A stretch of DNA of 64,000 nt. Origin: Streptomyces abyssalis. Lineage in GTDB: Bacteria; Actinomycetota; Actinomycetes; Streptomycetales; Streptomycetaceae. Where the stretch lies: NCBI RefSeq assembly GCF_001751365.1, contig NZ_LJGT01000041.1, positions 923,045 to 987,044 on the forward strand, given 5' to 3'. Made by a program: the position numbers and the translations under genes. This document shows, in pieces, positions 1-9,280 of the stretch; positions within the stretch are counted from its first letter, which is position 1, and every line of letters starts with the position of its first letter. A model generated the notes under the pieces. The model worked only from the letters and a program-made list of their open reading frames with translations, was not told where the DNA came from and ran no database searches.

Positions 1-255
1 GAGGCCCAGGATCGCCTCTTCCTCCAGGAGCCTCCCACGCTGCGCCGTTCCGCGGTGCAGTCCCGAGCACGCTCCGGAGCAGGCATGCAGGACGCACATT
101 CTCCTTGCACGCCGAACCATGAATTGATCTCCCCGCCGCACATCCAGGCGGGAACCACCGTTTCGGCCAGGTCCGCGCGCACAGGACCATCGCCGGACAG
201 CACGACCGGTCGCCGAGCCAGACAGGCCGACGTCCGCTCCAGGGAAGGACCCTTT

Positions 256-2301
256 GTGAGCGACACCACCGATCTGATGGGCGTGAACGCCGCTCCCCCT
301 GAGTCCGATGGCTCAGGCGGCACCTCCTCCGGGGGCGCCGCTGCGGAGAAAGCCGACGCGCCTGCCACGGACGCTGCTGCCGCGCCTGCCTCCGGTGCTG
401 CGCCCAAGCGCCGGCGCACCGGCACCGGGCTTGAGGGCATGGTGCTCGCCGAGCTTCAGCAAGTTGCCTCCGGTCTCGGTATCAAGGGCACCGCGCGGAT
501 GCGCAAGAGCCAGCTGATCGAAACCATCAAGGAGCGGCAGGCGGGCGGGGGTTCGTCCGCCGGCACCGACGCTCCTGCCGCGCGCGGCAAGGACGGGGAC
601 GCCGTCGAGGGCAACGACCAGTCCGCCAAGCCCAGGCGCCGCGCCACGTCCCGGGCGCGCACGGGCGACTCCGGCGGGGACGGCCGGGAGGACTCGGCCC
701 AGATCGACATTCCGGGCCAGCCCGCGAACGAGGAGAAGGCCGAAGGCGACCGCCGCGGCCGCCGCGAGCGCGGCGAGGGCGGCGGCAAGGCGGAAGCCTC
801 CGCCGACACCGCCGAGGGGAAGGCCGACGGCCGCGGTGACGGCGGCCAGCAGCACAAGGGCGACGGCGGCGGCCGTGGCGACGGATCGCGCGGTGACCGC
901 GACGGCGGCGGCCGCCAGCAGCAGGACCGCCCCTCCAAGCGTGACCGCCAGCGCGGCCGCGGCGGCAAGGGCGGCGACGGCGGCGGCCAGAACCAGGGCG
1001 GCCAGAACCAGAACCAGGGCGGAAACCGCCGGGACGGCCGTGACGGCCGTGACGACGACGACTTCGACGGCGGCCGGCGTGGCCGGCGGGGTCGTTACCG
1101 GGACCGGCGTGGGCGGCGTGGTGGTCGTGAGGATGCCGAGCCGCAGATCGCTGAGGATGATGTGCTGATTCCGGTGGCGGGGATCTTGGACATCCTGGAC
1201 AACTATGCGTTCGTGCGGACGTCGGGGTATCTGCCGGGTCCGAATGATGTGTATGTGTCGTTGGCGCAGGTGCGGAAGAACGGTCTGCGCAAGGGTGATC
1301 ACGTCACGGGTGCGGTGCGGCAGCCGCGTGAGGGGGAGCGGCGGGAGAAGTTCAATGCGCTGGTGCGGCTGGATTCGGTCAACGGCACCTCGCCGGAGGG
1401 CGGCCGGTCGCGGTCGGAGTTCAACAAGCTGACGCCGTTGTATCCGCAGGAGCGGCTGCGGCTGGAGACGGAGCCGAATCAGCTCACCTCGCGGATCATC
1501 GATCTGGTCTCGCCGATCGGGAAGGGGCAGCGGGGGCTGATCGTGGCGCCGCCGAAGGCGGGCAAGACGATGGTGCTGCAGAGCATCGCGAACTCGATCA
1601 CGGTGAACAATCCGGAGTGCCATCTGATGGTGGTGCTGGTCGATGAGCGGCCGGAAGAGGTCACCGACATGCAGCGGTCGGTGAAGGGTGAGGTGATCTC
1701 CTCGACCTTCGACCGTCCCGCGGAGGATCACACCACGATCGCGGAGCTGGCGATCGAGCGGGCCAAGCGTCTGGTGGAGCTGGGTCATGACGTGGTGGTG
1801 CTGCTGGACAACATCACCCGGCTGGGGCGGGCCTACAACCTCTCGGCTCCCGCTTCGGGGCGGATCCTGTCCGGCGGTGTGGATTCCACGGCGCTGTATC
1901 CGCCGAAGAAGTTCTTCGGTGCGGCGCGGAACATCGAGGACGGCGGTTCGCTGACGATCCTGGCCGCGGCTTTGGTGGAGACCGGCTCCCGGATGGACGA
2001 GGTGATCTTCGAGGAGTTCAAGGGCACCGGCAACATGGAGCTGAAGCTGGACCGGAAGCTGTCGGAGAAGCGGATCTTCCCCGCGGTCGACGTGGACGCC
2101 TCCGGCACCCGCAAGGAGGAGATCCTCATGGCGGGCGACGAGCTCCAGATCATCTGGAAGCTCCGCCGGGTCCTGCACGCCCTGGACCAGCAGCAGGCCA
2201 TCGAACTGCTCCTGGACAAGATGAAGCAGACCAAGTCCAACACCGAATTCCTGCTCCAGATCCAGAAAACCACCCCGACCCCGGGCAACGGCAGCGACTG
2301 A
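256..2301 (+). CDS. rho: Transcription termination factor Rho
   Basis: Rho is the hexameric RNA helicase and ATPase that ends transcription and releases RNA. The GTG at 256 is chosen because it follows the purine-rich site AGGGAAGGA (241-249) and gives the usual actinobacterial N-terminus (MSDTTDLMG); the reading frame stays open further upstream without such support. The protein has about 681 residues against about 420 in E. coli. The excess is an Arg/Gly/Asp/Gln-rich insertion between the N-terminal helical domain (around LEGMVLAELQQVAS) and the RNA-binding OB fold (VAGILDILDNYAFVR). The Walker A motif PPKAGKT and the VDERPEEV and LLDNITRLGRAYN segments are intact. It is transcribed alone and followed by a strong hairpin. 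Confidence 0.97.
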   Translation: MSDTTDLMGVNAAPPESDGSGGTSSGGAAAEKADAPATDAAAAPASGAAPKRRRTGTGLEGMVLAELQQVASGLGIKGTARMRKSQLIETIKERQAGGGSSAGTDAPAARGKDGDAVEGNDQSAKPRRRATSRARTGDSGGDGREDSAQIDIPGQPANEEKAEGDRRGRRERGEGGGKAEASADTAEGKADGRGDGGQQHKGDGGGRGDGSRGDRDGGGRQQQDRPSKRDRQRGRGGKGGDGGGQNQGGQNQNQGGNRRDGRDGRDDDDFDGGRRGRRGRYRDRRGRRGGREDAEPQIAEDDVLIPVAGILDILDNYAFVRTSGYLPGPNDVYVSLAQVRKNGLRKGDHVTGAVRQPREGERREKFNALVRLDSVNGTSPEGGRSRSEFNKLTPLYPQERLRLETEPNQLTSRIIDLVSPIGKGQRGLIVAPPKAGKTMVLQSIANSITVNNPECHLMVVLVDERPEEVTDMQRSVKGEVISSTFDRPAEDHTTIAELAIERAKRLVELGHDVVVLLDNITRLGRAYNLSAPASGRILSGGVDSTALYPPKKFFGAARNIEDGGSLTILAAALVETGSRMDEVIFEEFKGTGNMELKLDRKLSEKRIFPAVDVDASGTRKEEILMAGDELQIIWKLRRVLHALDQQQAIELLLDKMKQTKSNTEFLLQIQKTTPTPGNGSD

Positions 2302-2337
2302 CGGGCATTACGGACCGGGTCTCCGCAGGCCCGGCAG

Positions 2338-2375
2338 TGAGGGCCGCCCCGCCACATGTGGTGGGGCGGCCCTCA
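2338..2375 (+). terminator. Hairpin after rho
   Basis: Two 18-nt arms (2338-2355 and 2358-2375) pair with a single G-T wobble around an AT centre. The element starts about 36 nt after the rho stop codon and has no long T run, as is common in streptomycete terminators. Confidence 0.75.
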
Positions 2376-2680
2376 CTCCATGTGATGACAGTTGAGAGCT
2401 TGCGCACAGGCGCCGCCGCGGCCCTGCTCCCTCCCGGCCCTCTCGCGGACGTACATCGGCCCAGGTCGAAGCGCGAAACGCCCCTGTCGTCCCAAACCCG
2501 TGCCACTCTCCACGGGCTGGGCATCACCGTCACGCCGTGTGCAACCCTTCCGGATGGCGTGACTTACGGAGCATGCGCCCGTCTCCGCGGAGATCCGCGG
2601 GCAGCGGGGCATTCCCGTACGCACGCCGTACGTACGAGAAGTGACGGCGGAGCCGCAGGGCAGGACAGAGGTGGGCGACG
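2376..2680. other. Intergenic region between rho hairpin and LCP gene
   Basis: This 305-bp stretch shows no convincing gene on either strand. It presumably holds the promoter of the LCP gene at 2681. The only pattern noticed is a run of ACGTACG-like repeats near 2619-2640. Confidence 0.5.
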
Positions 2681-3817
2681 ATGGCGGACGACAGCACGGG
2701 CGGGCAGGACGAGGCGGCCCCGGTCCGTCCCCGCAGTCGCAACGCCCTGCGCGCCACCGGCCGCCGCCGCAGGCCCCACACGCGCCGGCGGCGGATCCTC
2801 AAGGCAGCCGCCTGGACGGCCGCGGCCGCGGTGGTCCTCGGCGGCACGGGCCTCGGCTTCGCCTACTTCAAGCTCAACGGCAACATCTCCGGCGTGGACA
2901 TCGACGCCGAGCTCGGCGAGGACAGGCCGGGCGACACCCCCGACGGCTCGATGGACATCCTCGTCCTGGGCTCCGACAGCCGCTCCGGTACGAACGGCAA
3001 GTACGGCAAGGGTCAGGCCGGCGCCCGCTCCGACACCGCGATGGTCGTGCACGTCAACAAGGAGCACGACAAGGCGAGCGTCGTGTCGATACCGCGCGAC
3101 ACCGTCATCGAGCGCCCCAGCTGCGTCAAGGACGACGGCAGCGGCACCGCGCCGCGGCAGCGCGCGATGTTCAACTCCGCGTACGAGACGGGCGGTCCGG
3201 CCTGCGCCGTGAAGACCGTGGAGTCGATGTCCGGTGTACGCATGGACCACTACGCGGAGATCGACTTCTCCGGCTTCAAGAAGCTGATCGACGACCTCGG
3301 GGGCGTCGAGGTCACCACCAGGAAGCCGATCAAGGACCCGGACAGCCACCTCGACCTGGCCCCCGGCCCGCACAAGCTCAGCGGCGAGCAGTCCCTCGGC
3401 CTCGTACGTACGCGCCACGGGGTCGGCGACGGCAGCGACCTGGGCCGCATCCAGCTCCAGCAGGCGTTCGTGAAGGCACTGATGGAGCAGGTCAACAGCA
3501 TCGGGGTGTTCAGCAGCCCGAAGAAGCTCTACGAACTCGCCGACAGCGCCACCTCCGCCGTCACCACGGACTCCGAGCTCGACTCGGTCAGCGACCTGGC
3601 GGGCCTGGCCGGCATGCTCAAGGGCGTCAAGTCCGACGACATCAAGATGTCCACGCTGCCTGTGACCTACGACCCTGGGGACCCCAACCGCGTCGTGCCG
3701 ATCGAGTCCAAGGCGGCGAAGATGTGGTCCGCGATCAAGCGGGACGCCGCCATACCGAAGTCCGCGGAGAAGGGCTCGGCGAGCGAGCGTACGGATATCG
3801 GCCGCGTGGTCGACTGA
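2681..3817 (+). CDS. LytR-CpsA-Psr (LCP) family cell-wall glycopolymer ligase
   Basis: LCP proteins transfer lipid-linked glycopolymers such as teichoic acids or polysaccharides to peptidoglycan on the outer face of the membrane. The 378-residue protein has a basic cytoplasmic N-terminus (arginine-rich, residues about 17-42), one membrane segment (about 44-66) and an extracellular LCP domain. Family signatures visible are MDILVLGSDSRSG, the SDTAMVVHVN and SIPRDT strands, and LVRTRHGVGDGSDLGR with the arginines that contact the pyrophosphate lipid. ATG 2681 has an AGAGGTGGG ribosome site in front. It lies between rho and rpmE, and the specific polymer cannot be deduced. Confidence 0.9.
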   Translation: MADDSTGGQDEAAPVRPRSRNALRATGRRRRPHTRRRRILKAAAWTAAAAVVLGGTGLGFAYFKLNGNISGVDIDAELGEDRPGDTPDGSMDILVLGSDSRSGTNGKYGKGQAGARSDTAMVVHVNKEHDKASVVSIPRDTVIERPSCVKDDGSGTAPRQRAMFNSAYETGGPACAVKTVESMSGVRMDHYAEIDFSGFKKLIDDLGGVEVTTRKPIKDPDSHLDLAPGPHKLSGEQSLGLVRTRHGVGDGSDLGRIQLQQAFVKALMEQVNSIGVFSSPKKLYELADSATSAVTTDSELDSVSDLAGLAGMLKGVKSDDIKMSTLPVTYDPGDPNRVVPIESKAAKMWSAIKRDAAIPKSAEKGSASERTDIGRVVD

Positions 3818-3968
3818 CGGCCGTCAGGGGCCCTCAGCGGGAATATCAGGCGCCCGCCCCCGGTTTTGGGAGGTACGGCCAGTGATGGCAGACTGGACCG
3901 TCGGCCCCGGTTCACGGTGGACAAGCCCGTCCTCCGACCCGGTGCCCTCCCGGAAATAGGAGATTCCC

Positions 3969-4193
3969 TTGAAGCGCGACATCCACCCCGAGTACGTAGA
4001 GACCCAGGTGAGCTGCACCTGCGGTAACTCCTTCACGACTCGCAGCACCGTGAGCGGCGGCCAGATCCGCGCCGACATCTGCTCCGCGTGCCACCCCTTC
4101 TACACCGGCAAGCAGAAGATCCTCGACACCGGTGGCCGCGTGGCCCGGTTCGAGGCCCGCTTCGGCAAGGGCGCCGGTTCCGCCAAGAAGTAG
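3969..4193 (+). CDS. rpmE: 50S ribosomal protein L31, zinc-binding form
   Basis: L31 sits at the central protuberance of the large ribosomal subunit and bridges to the small subunit. The 74-residue protein begins MKRDIHPEYVET and carries C16, C18, C38 and C41, the CxC...CxxC zinc ligands. This makes it the C+ paralogue, which in streptomycetes is replaced under zinc starvation by a cysteine-free copy encoded elsewhere. An AGGAGATTCCC site precedes the start. A hairpin separates it from prfA, so prfA may be only partly co-transcribed. Confidence 0.96.
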   Translation: MKRDIHPEYVETQVSCTCGNSFTTRSTVSGGQIRADICSACHPFYTGKQKILDTGGRVARFEARFGKGAGSAKK

Positions 4194-4201
4194 CACCACT
4201 C

Positions 4202-4251
4202 GAGCGCCGGTCTCCTCGGCACGTCCCGCGGGACGTGAGGGGCCGGCGCTC
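4202..4251 (+). terminator. Branched hairpin between rpmE and prfA
   Basis: Outer arms GAGCGCCGG (4202-4210) and CCGGCGCTC (4243-4251) enclose a perfect 16-nt palindrome at 4221-4236. The structure is followed by CTTTCG, and works as a terminator or attenuator 8 nt after rpmE. Confidence 0.7.
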
Positions 4252-4313
4252 TTTCGCGCTGCCTGGCACTTCCTTCTCAGGCAAAGGGCCTTCTTCACGT
4301 AAAGGGACAAACG

Positions 4314-5393
4314 ATGTTCGAGGCGGTCGAGGAACTGATCGGCGAGCACGCCGAGCTGGAGAAGCAGCTCGCCGATCCCGCGATCCACGCCGACCAGGCG
4401 CGCGCCCGCAAGCTCAACAAGCGGTACGCGGAGCTCTCCCCGGTGATCGCCACCTACCGTTCCTGGAAGCAGGCCGGCGACGACATCGACACCGCGCGCG
4501 AACTCGCCGCGGACGACCCGGACTTCGCCGCCGAGGTGAAGGAACTGGAGTCTCAGCGCGAGGAGTTGACCGAGAAGCTCCGCCTGCTGCTCGTACCGCG
4601 CGACCCCAGCGACGACAAGGACGTCATCCTCGAGATCAAGGCGGGGGAGGGCGGCGACGAGTCGGCTCTCTTCGCCGGCGACCTGCTGCGGATGTATCTG
4701 CGCTACGCCGAGCGCGTCGGCTGGAAGACGGAGCTGATCCAGTCCACCGAGTCCGACCTGGGCGGCTACAAGGACGTACAGGTCGCCGTGAAGAACAAGG
4801 GCGGCGGCGGTGCCACCGAGCCCGGCCAGGGCGTGTGGGCCCGGCTGAAGTACGAGGGCGGAGTGCACCGCGTGCAGCGCGTGCCCGCGACCGAGTCGCA
4901 GGGCCGCATCCACACCTCGGCCGCCGGCGTGCTCGTACTGCCCGAGGCCGAGGACGTGGACGTGGAGATCAACGCGAACGATCTGCGTATCGACGTGTAC
5001 CGCTCCTCCGGCCCCGGCGGCCAGTCCGTCAACACCACGGACTCCGCGGTGCGCATCACCCACGAGCCGACGGGCATCGTCGTCTCCTGCCAGAACGAGA
5101 AGAGCCAGCTGCAGAACAAGGAGCAGGCGCTGCGCATCCTGCGCGCCCGGCTGCTGGCCGCGGCCCAGGAGGAGGCCGACCAGGAGGCCTCGGACGCCCG
5201 CCGCAGCCAGGTGCGTACGGTGGACCGGTCGGAGCGGGTACGGACGTACAACTTCCCGGAGAACCGGATCTCCGACCACCGGGTCGGCTTCAAGGCCTAC
5301 AACCTGGACCAGGTGCTCGACGGCGATCTGGACGCGGTCATCCAGGCATGCGTCGACGCCGACTCCGCGGCCAAGCTGGCCGCGGCCCAGTAA
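4314..5393 (+). CDS. prfA: Peptide chain release factor 1
   Basis: RF1 recognises UAG and UAA stop codons and triggers hydrolysis of the finished peptide. The 359-residue protein carries the PxT stop-codon recognition motif (PAT, residues 191-193) and the universally conserved GGQ at 235-237 in SSGPGGQSVNTTDSAVRITH. RF2 would have SPF in place of PxT, so this is RF1. The length matches the family. The methylase gene prmC, which modifies the GGQ glutamine, begins 33 nt downstream, a conserved pairing. Confidence 0.97.
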   Translation: MFEAVEELIGEHAELEKQLADPAIHADQARARKLNKRYAELSPVIATYRSWKQAGDDIDTARELAADDPDFAAEVKELESQREELTEKLRLLLVPRDPSDDKDVILEIKAGEGGDESALFAGDLLRMYLRYAERVGWKTELIQSTESDLGGYKDVQVAVKNKGGGGATEPGQGVWARLKYEGGVHRVQRVPATESQGRIHTSAAGVLVLPEAEDVDVEINANDLRIDVYRSSGPGGQSVNTTDSAVRITHEPTGIVVSCQNEKSQLQNKEQALRILRARLLAAAQEEADQEASDARRSQVRTVDRSERVRTYNFPENRISDHRVGFKAYNLDQVLDGDLDAVIQACVDADSAAKLAAAQ

Positions 5394-5426
5394 GCGCGCG
5401 CACGGACGGGCGGACGGAACGAGAAG

Positions 5427-6308
5427 ATGCTGCATTCGTCCGGGGGGCGGCCCCCGAACCCACGCGGCCTGCTGATCGCCGAAGTGGCACAGGCGACCCA
5501 GCGGCTCGCCGACGCCGGGGTGCCCTCGCCGCGGTTCGACGCGGAGGAGCTGGCCGCATACGTGCACGGCGTGAAGCGCGGCGAGCTGCACATGGTGCCG
5601 GACACCGACTTCGACGCCCGCTACTGGGAGGCCGTCTCCCGGCGCGAGGCCCGTGAACCCCTGCAGCACATCACCGGGCGTGCGTTCTTCCGCTACCTCG
5701 AACTGCAGGTCGGGCCCGGGGTGTTCGTCCCCCGCCCCGAGACCGAGTCCGTGGCCGGCTGGGCGATAGAGGCGGTACGGGCGATGGACGTCGCCGAGCC
5801 CCTGATCGTCGACCTGTGCACCGGGTCCGGAGCCATCGCGCTCGCCCTCGCGCAGGAGGTGCCGCGCTCCCGGGTGCACGCCGTGGAGCTGGACGAGGGC
5901 GCGTACGGCTGGGCCGCGAAGAACGTGGAAGGCAGCCGCGTCACGCTGCACCACGGCGACGCGCTCACCGCGCTCCCCGAACTCGACGGTCAGGTCGACC
6001 TGGTGGTCTCCAACCCGCCGTACATCCCGCTCACCGAATGGGAGTATGTGGCACCCGAAGCCCGCGACCACGACCCCCAGTTGGCGTTGTTCTCCGGGGA
6101 GGACGGGCTGAGCACCATCCGCGGCCTGGAGCGCACGGCACACCGGCTGCTGCGCCCCGGCGGGCTCGTCGTCATCGAGCACGCCGACACCCAGGGCGGC
6201 CAGGTCCCCTGGATCTTCACCGAGGACCGCGGCTGGGCCGACGCGGCGGACCACCCCGACCTCAACAACAGGCCCCGATTCGCCACAGCACGCAGGGAGG
6301 TGCCGTGA
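5427..6308 (+). CDS. prmC: Release factor glutamine methyltransferase PrmC (HemK)
   Basis: PrmC uses S-adenosylmethionine to N5-methylate the glutamine of the release-factor GGQ motif. The 293-residue protein has the N-terminal helical substrate domain, the SAM-binding segment VDLCTGSGAIALALA (about 128-142) and the catalytic NPPY motif at 196-199. ATG 5427 follows a GAGAAG site. Its TGA stop overlaps the ATG of the next gene by one base (TGATG), so the two are translationally coupled. Confidence 0.96.
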   Translation: MLHSSGGRPPNPRGLLIAEVAQATQRLADAGVPSPRFDAEELAAYVHGVKRGELHMVPDTDFDARYWEAVSRREAREPLQHITGRAFFRYLELQVGPGVFVPRPETESVAGWAIEAVRAMDVAEPLIVDLCTGSGAIALALAQEVPRSRVHAVELDEGAYGWAAKNVEGSRVTLHHGDALTALPELDGQVDLVVSNPPYIPLTEWEYVAPEARDHDPQLALFSGEDGLSTIRGLERTAHRLLRPGGLVVIEHADTQGGQVPWIFTEDRGWADAADHPDLNNRPRFATARREVP

Positions 6309-6955
6309 TGGCACGGCGTTATGACTGCACCGACGCGACCGACCGCAAGACCGGCCTGCGCGAGGCCGCCTCGGCGGTACGCCGCGGTGAGCTCGTCGTG
6401 CTGCCCACGGACACGGTGTACGGCATCGGTGCCGACGCCTTCAGCCCGGACGCCGTCGGCGATCTGCTGGAGGCCAAGGGGCGTGGCAGGAACATGCCTT
6501 CGCCGGTGCTCGTGGGCTCCCCGAACACGCTGCACGGCCTCGTCACCGACTTCTCGGAGTCGGCCTGGGAGCTGGTCGACGCCTTCTGGCCCGGCGCGTT
6601 GACGCTCGTCGCCAGGCATCAGCCGTCGCTGACATGGGACTTGGGGGACGCCCGCGGCACCGTGGCGGTACGGATGCCGCTGCACCCCGTCGCGATCGAA
6701 CTGCTCAAGGAGTTCGGCCCGATGGCCGTCTCCTCGGCCAACCTCACCGGGCACCCCGCTCCGCAGGACTGCGACGCCGCGCAGGAGATGCTGGGCGACT
6801 CCGTCGCCGTCTACCTCGACGGCGGTCCGACGCCCGACTCGGTGCCGTCCTCGATCGTCGACGTCACGCAGAGGACGCCGGTTCTGCTGCGTACGGGTGC
6901 GGTGAGCGCCGAGGAGCTGCGCAAGGTCGTACCCGACCTGGAGGTGGCGCCATGA
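6308..6955 (+). CDS. tsaC: L-threonylcarbamoyladenylate synthase (Sua5/YrdC/YwlC family)
   Basis: This enzyme makes threonylcarbamoyl-AMP from threonine, bicarbonate and ATP for the universal t6A37 modification of ANN-decoding tRNAs. The 215-residue protein is the single-domain YrdC type. The signature LVVLPTDTVYGIGADAF near the N-terminus and AVSSANLTGHPAPQ are intact. There is no extra C-terminal Sua5 domain. ATG 6308 overlaps the prmC stop codon. The whole block is devoted to translation fidelity. Confidence 0.93.
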   Translation: MARRYDCTDATDRKTGLREAASAVRRGELVVLPTDTVYGIGADAFSPDAVGDLLEAKGRGRNMPSPVLVGSPNTLHGLVTDFSESAWELVDAFWPGALTLVARHQPSLTWDLGDARGTVAVRMPLHPVAIELLKEFGPMAVSSANLTGHPAPQDCDAAQEMLGDSVAVYLDGGPTPDSVPSSIVDVTQRTPVLLRTGAVSAEELRKVVPDLEVAP

Positions 6956-7016
6956 CAGGGGCGGGGGCCGCGCGGCCCCTGACGTCCCGCGGCAGGAACG
7001 GCAGGAGATGCCCGCA

Positions 7017-7727
7017 GTGAACACCCCTCACGGGCGTGGCATCGCGGATCCCGGCGGCATAAGCGCCACCGGTCCGGGCCCGGGGCCCGGCTTCGGTGCG
7101 GGCTCCGGCCACGGCACCGCCGGCGCATTCCGCATCCTCCACGTCTCCACCGGCAACGTCTGCCGCTCGCCCCTGACGGAGCGGCTGACCCGGCATGCCC
7201 TGAGGGAGCGGCTCGGAGACGGCCGCTGCGGCGGCATCCTCGTGGAGAGCGCGGGGACCTGGGGCCACGAGGGCGCCCCGATGGAGGACCATGCCGCCGA
7301 GGTGCTGCTGGAACACGGCGCGGACCCGGAGGGCTTCCGCGGCCGTGAGCTGCTGGACGAGCACGTCATCCGCGCCGACCTCGTGCTCACCGCGACCCGC
7401 GACCACCGCGCACAGGTCGTCTCGATGGGGCATTCCGCGGGGCTGCGTACGTTCACGCTGAAGGAGTTCACACGGCTCGTACGGGCCATAGACGCCGCGA
7501 CACTGCCCGAGGCGGGCTCCGCGGACGGCGTCGTCGAGCGTGCCCATGCCCTCGTGCAGGCCGCGGCGGCCCTGCGGGGCTGGCTGCTGGCGCCCAGCCC
7601 CGAGGCGGACGAGATCCATGATCCCTACGGCGCCCCCATCCCGTATTTCCGCTCGGTGGGGGACGAGATCAGCAAGGCTCTGGACCCGGTCGTCACGGCG
7701 CTCACCGGCGTTCCTGCCCGCCGCTGA
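7017..7727 (+). CDS. Low-molecular-weight protein-tyrosine phosphatase-like protein with altered active site
   Basis: The fold is that of arsenate reductase-like, low-molecular-weight tyrosine phosphatases. The P-loop reads HVSTGNVCRSPLTER where the active family has V-C-x-G-N-x-C-R-S. The nucleophilic first cysteine is a serine (codon TCC at 7146-7148, residue 44), while the second cysteine and the arginine remain. GTG 7017 is preferred over ATG 7008 because GGAG at 7004-7007 is too close to the latter. The protein carries a Gly/Pro-rich N-terminal extension of about 35 residues and totals about 236. By classic chemistry it should not form a cysteinyl phosphate, so it may bind rather than cleave phosphoproteins. 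It lies between tsaC and the sugar transferase gene rfe. Confidence 0.82.
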   Translation: MNTPHGRGIADPGGISATGPGPGPGFGAGSGHGTAGAFRILHVSTGNVCRSPLTERLTRHALRERLGDGRCGGILVESAGTWGHEGAPMEDHAAEVLLEHGADPEGFRGRELLDEHVIRADLVLTATRDHRAQVVSMGHSAGLRTFTLKEFTRLVRAIDAATLPEAGSADGVVERAHALVQAAAALRGWLLAPSPEADEIHDPYGAPIPYFRSVGDEISKALDPVVTALTGVPARR

Positions 7728-7816
7728 CGATTGAGCCGGACGAATGTGAAACCGCAGGCCCCGCGCAGGTGTCCTATCGTGTGGGGCCAAGGAACAGCCA
7801 AACCCCTGGGGAACCC

Positions 7817-9280
7817 GTGCGTGAATATCTGCTGACGCTCTGTGTCGCGGCGGCGGTCACCTATCTCCTGACCGGGCCGGTGCGGAAGTTCGCCATCGCG
7901 GCGAAGGCGATGCCGCAGATCAGAGCGCGCGATGTGCACCGTGAGCCGACGCCCCGCCTCGGCGGCATCGCGATGTTCGGCGGTCTGTGCGCGGGTCTTC
8001 TGGTCGCCTCCCAACTCACCAACATCGGCGAGCTGTTCGTCCTGTCCGACGAGCCGCGTGCGCTGCTCTCCGGAGCCGGGCTGATCTGGCTGCTGGGCGT
8101 CCTCGACGACAAGTGGGGCGTCGACGCCCTGGTCAAGCTGGGTGGCCAGATGATCGCCGCGGGCGTCATGGTGCTGCAGGGCCTGACGATCCTCTGGCTG
8201 CCGGTCCCGGGCGTGGGGAATGTGGCACTGGGCGAGCCCCAGGGCCCGCTGCTGACGGTCGCGCTCGTCGTGATCACCATCAACGCCGTCAACTTCGTGG
8301 ACGGTCTGGACGGTCTGGCCTCCGGCATGGTCGCCATCGCCGCCGCCGCGTTCTTCATGTACGCGTACCGGATCTGGTACGGCTACGGCGTCGAGGCGGC
8401 CGCTCCCGCCACGCTCTTCGCGGTGCTCCTGATGGGCATGTGCCTGGGCTTCCTGCCGCACAACATGCATCCGGCGCGGATCTTCATGGGCGATTCCGGA
8501 TCGATGCTGATCGGTCTCGTACTGGCCGCCGGCGCGGTCTCGATCACCGGGCAGGTCGATCACGACCTCATGGTCGAGCACACCGGTTCCGTACGGTCCG
8601 CTGTGCACACGATGGTGCCCGTCTACATGCCGCTGCTGCTGCCGCTGACGATCATCGCCATCCCCGTCGCCGACCTGGTGCTCGCGATCGTCCGCAGGAT
8701 GTGGCGCGGGGAGTCGCCCTTCGCGGCGGACAAGGGTCATCTGCACCACCGGCTGCTGGAGATCGGGCACTCCCACAGCCGTGCGGTGCTGATCATGTAC
8801 TTCTGGTCTGCGCTGATCGCGTTCGGTGCGGTTGCGTTCTCCGTGCAGTCCTCCAGCCTCGGCATCGTGCTCGGGATCGTGCTGCTGAGCGCGATCGGGC
8901 TCGTGGTGCTGCTGATGCCGCGGTTCACGCCGCAAGTGCCGCGCTGGGCATACGCGTTCGTACCGCCGCGCTACAGGCGCGAGGCGAAGACGGCGGACGG
9001 AGGCGCGGACGCAAGCGTGAACGGGAGCGCGGAGGAGAACGGCACGGTATCGAGCACTCAGTCCGATTCGCCGTATTTGGTCAATTTCGAGAAGAATACT
9101 CAATTCGCCGCGGGCAACGGGAATTCGGCCGGGGCGGCCGAAACGGAGAAAACGGAAAAGGCGAACACCGCACCTCAGCCCGCATTCGCCGGCCTCAACG
9201 GCGCCACCGCGATCGGCCGCAACGATCAGCGGGACGCGCGGAGTTCGGAGCCCGCGTGTGACAGCGAGCACACCAAGTAG
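7817..9280 (+). CDS. rfe: Undecaprenyl/decaprenyl-phosphate GlcNAc-1-phosphate transferase (WecA/Rfe, MraY family)
   Basis: The enzyme loads GlcNAc-1-phosphate onto a polyprenyl phosphate in the membrane, the first step of teichoic acid or arabinogalactan linker synthesis. About 11 membrane segments are visible. The catalytic DD of LGVLDDKWGVD, the NFVDGLDGLASG loop and FLPHNMHPARIFMGDSGS are all present. GTG 7817 after CTGGGGA gives the natural start MREYLLTL. The cytoplasmic tail beyond about residue 380 is hydrophilic and family-variable. Its place just upstream of the ATP synthase operon is conserved, as in mycobacteria. Confidence 0.94.
   Translation: MREYLLTLCVAAAVTYLLTGPVRKFAIAAKAMPQIRARDVHREPTPRLGGIAMFGGLCAGLLVASQLTNIGELFVLSDEPRALLSGAGLIWLLGVLDDKWGVDALVKLGGQMIAAGVMVLQGLTILWLPVPGVGNVALGEPQGPLLTVALVVITINAVNFVDGLDGLASGMVAIAAAAFFMYAYRIWYGYGVEAAAPATLFAVLLMGMCLGFLPHNMHPARIFMGDSGSMLIGLVLAAGAVSITGQVDHDLMVEHTGSVRSAVHTMVPVYMPLLLPLTIIAIPVADLVLAIVRRMWRGESPFAADKGHLHHRLLEIGHSHSRAVLIMYFWSALIAFGAVAFSVQSSSLGIVLGIVLLSAIGLVVLLMPRFTPQVPRWAYAFVPPRYRREAKTADGGADASVNGSAEENGTVSSTQSDSPYLVNFEKNTQFAAGNGNSAGAAETEKTEKANTAPQPAFAGLNGATAIGRNDQRDARSSEPACDSEHTK

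Noticed and set aside
313..2178. Long minus-strand frame opposite rho
   Set aside because: Rho is unmistakable on the plus strand; the opposite frame is low complexity with no start signal or motif.
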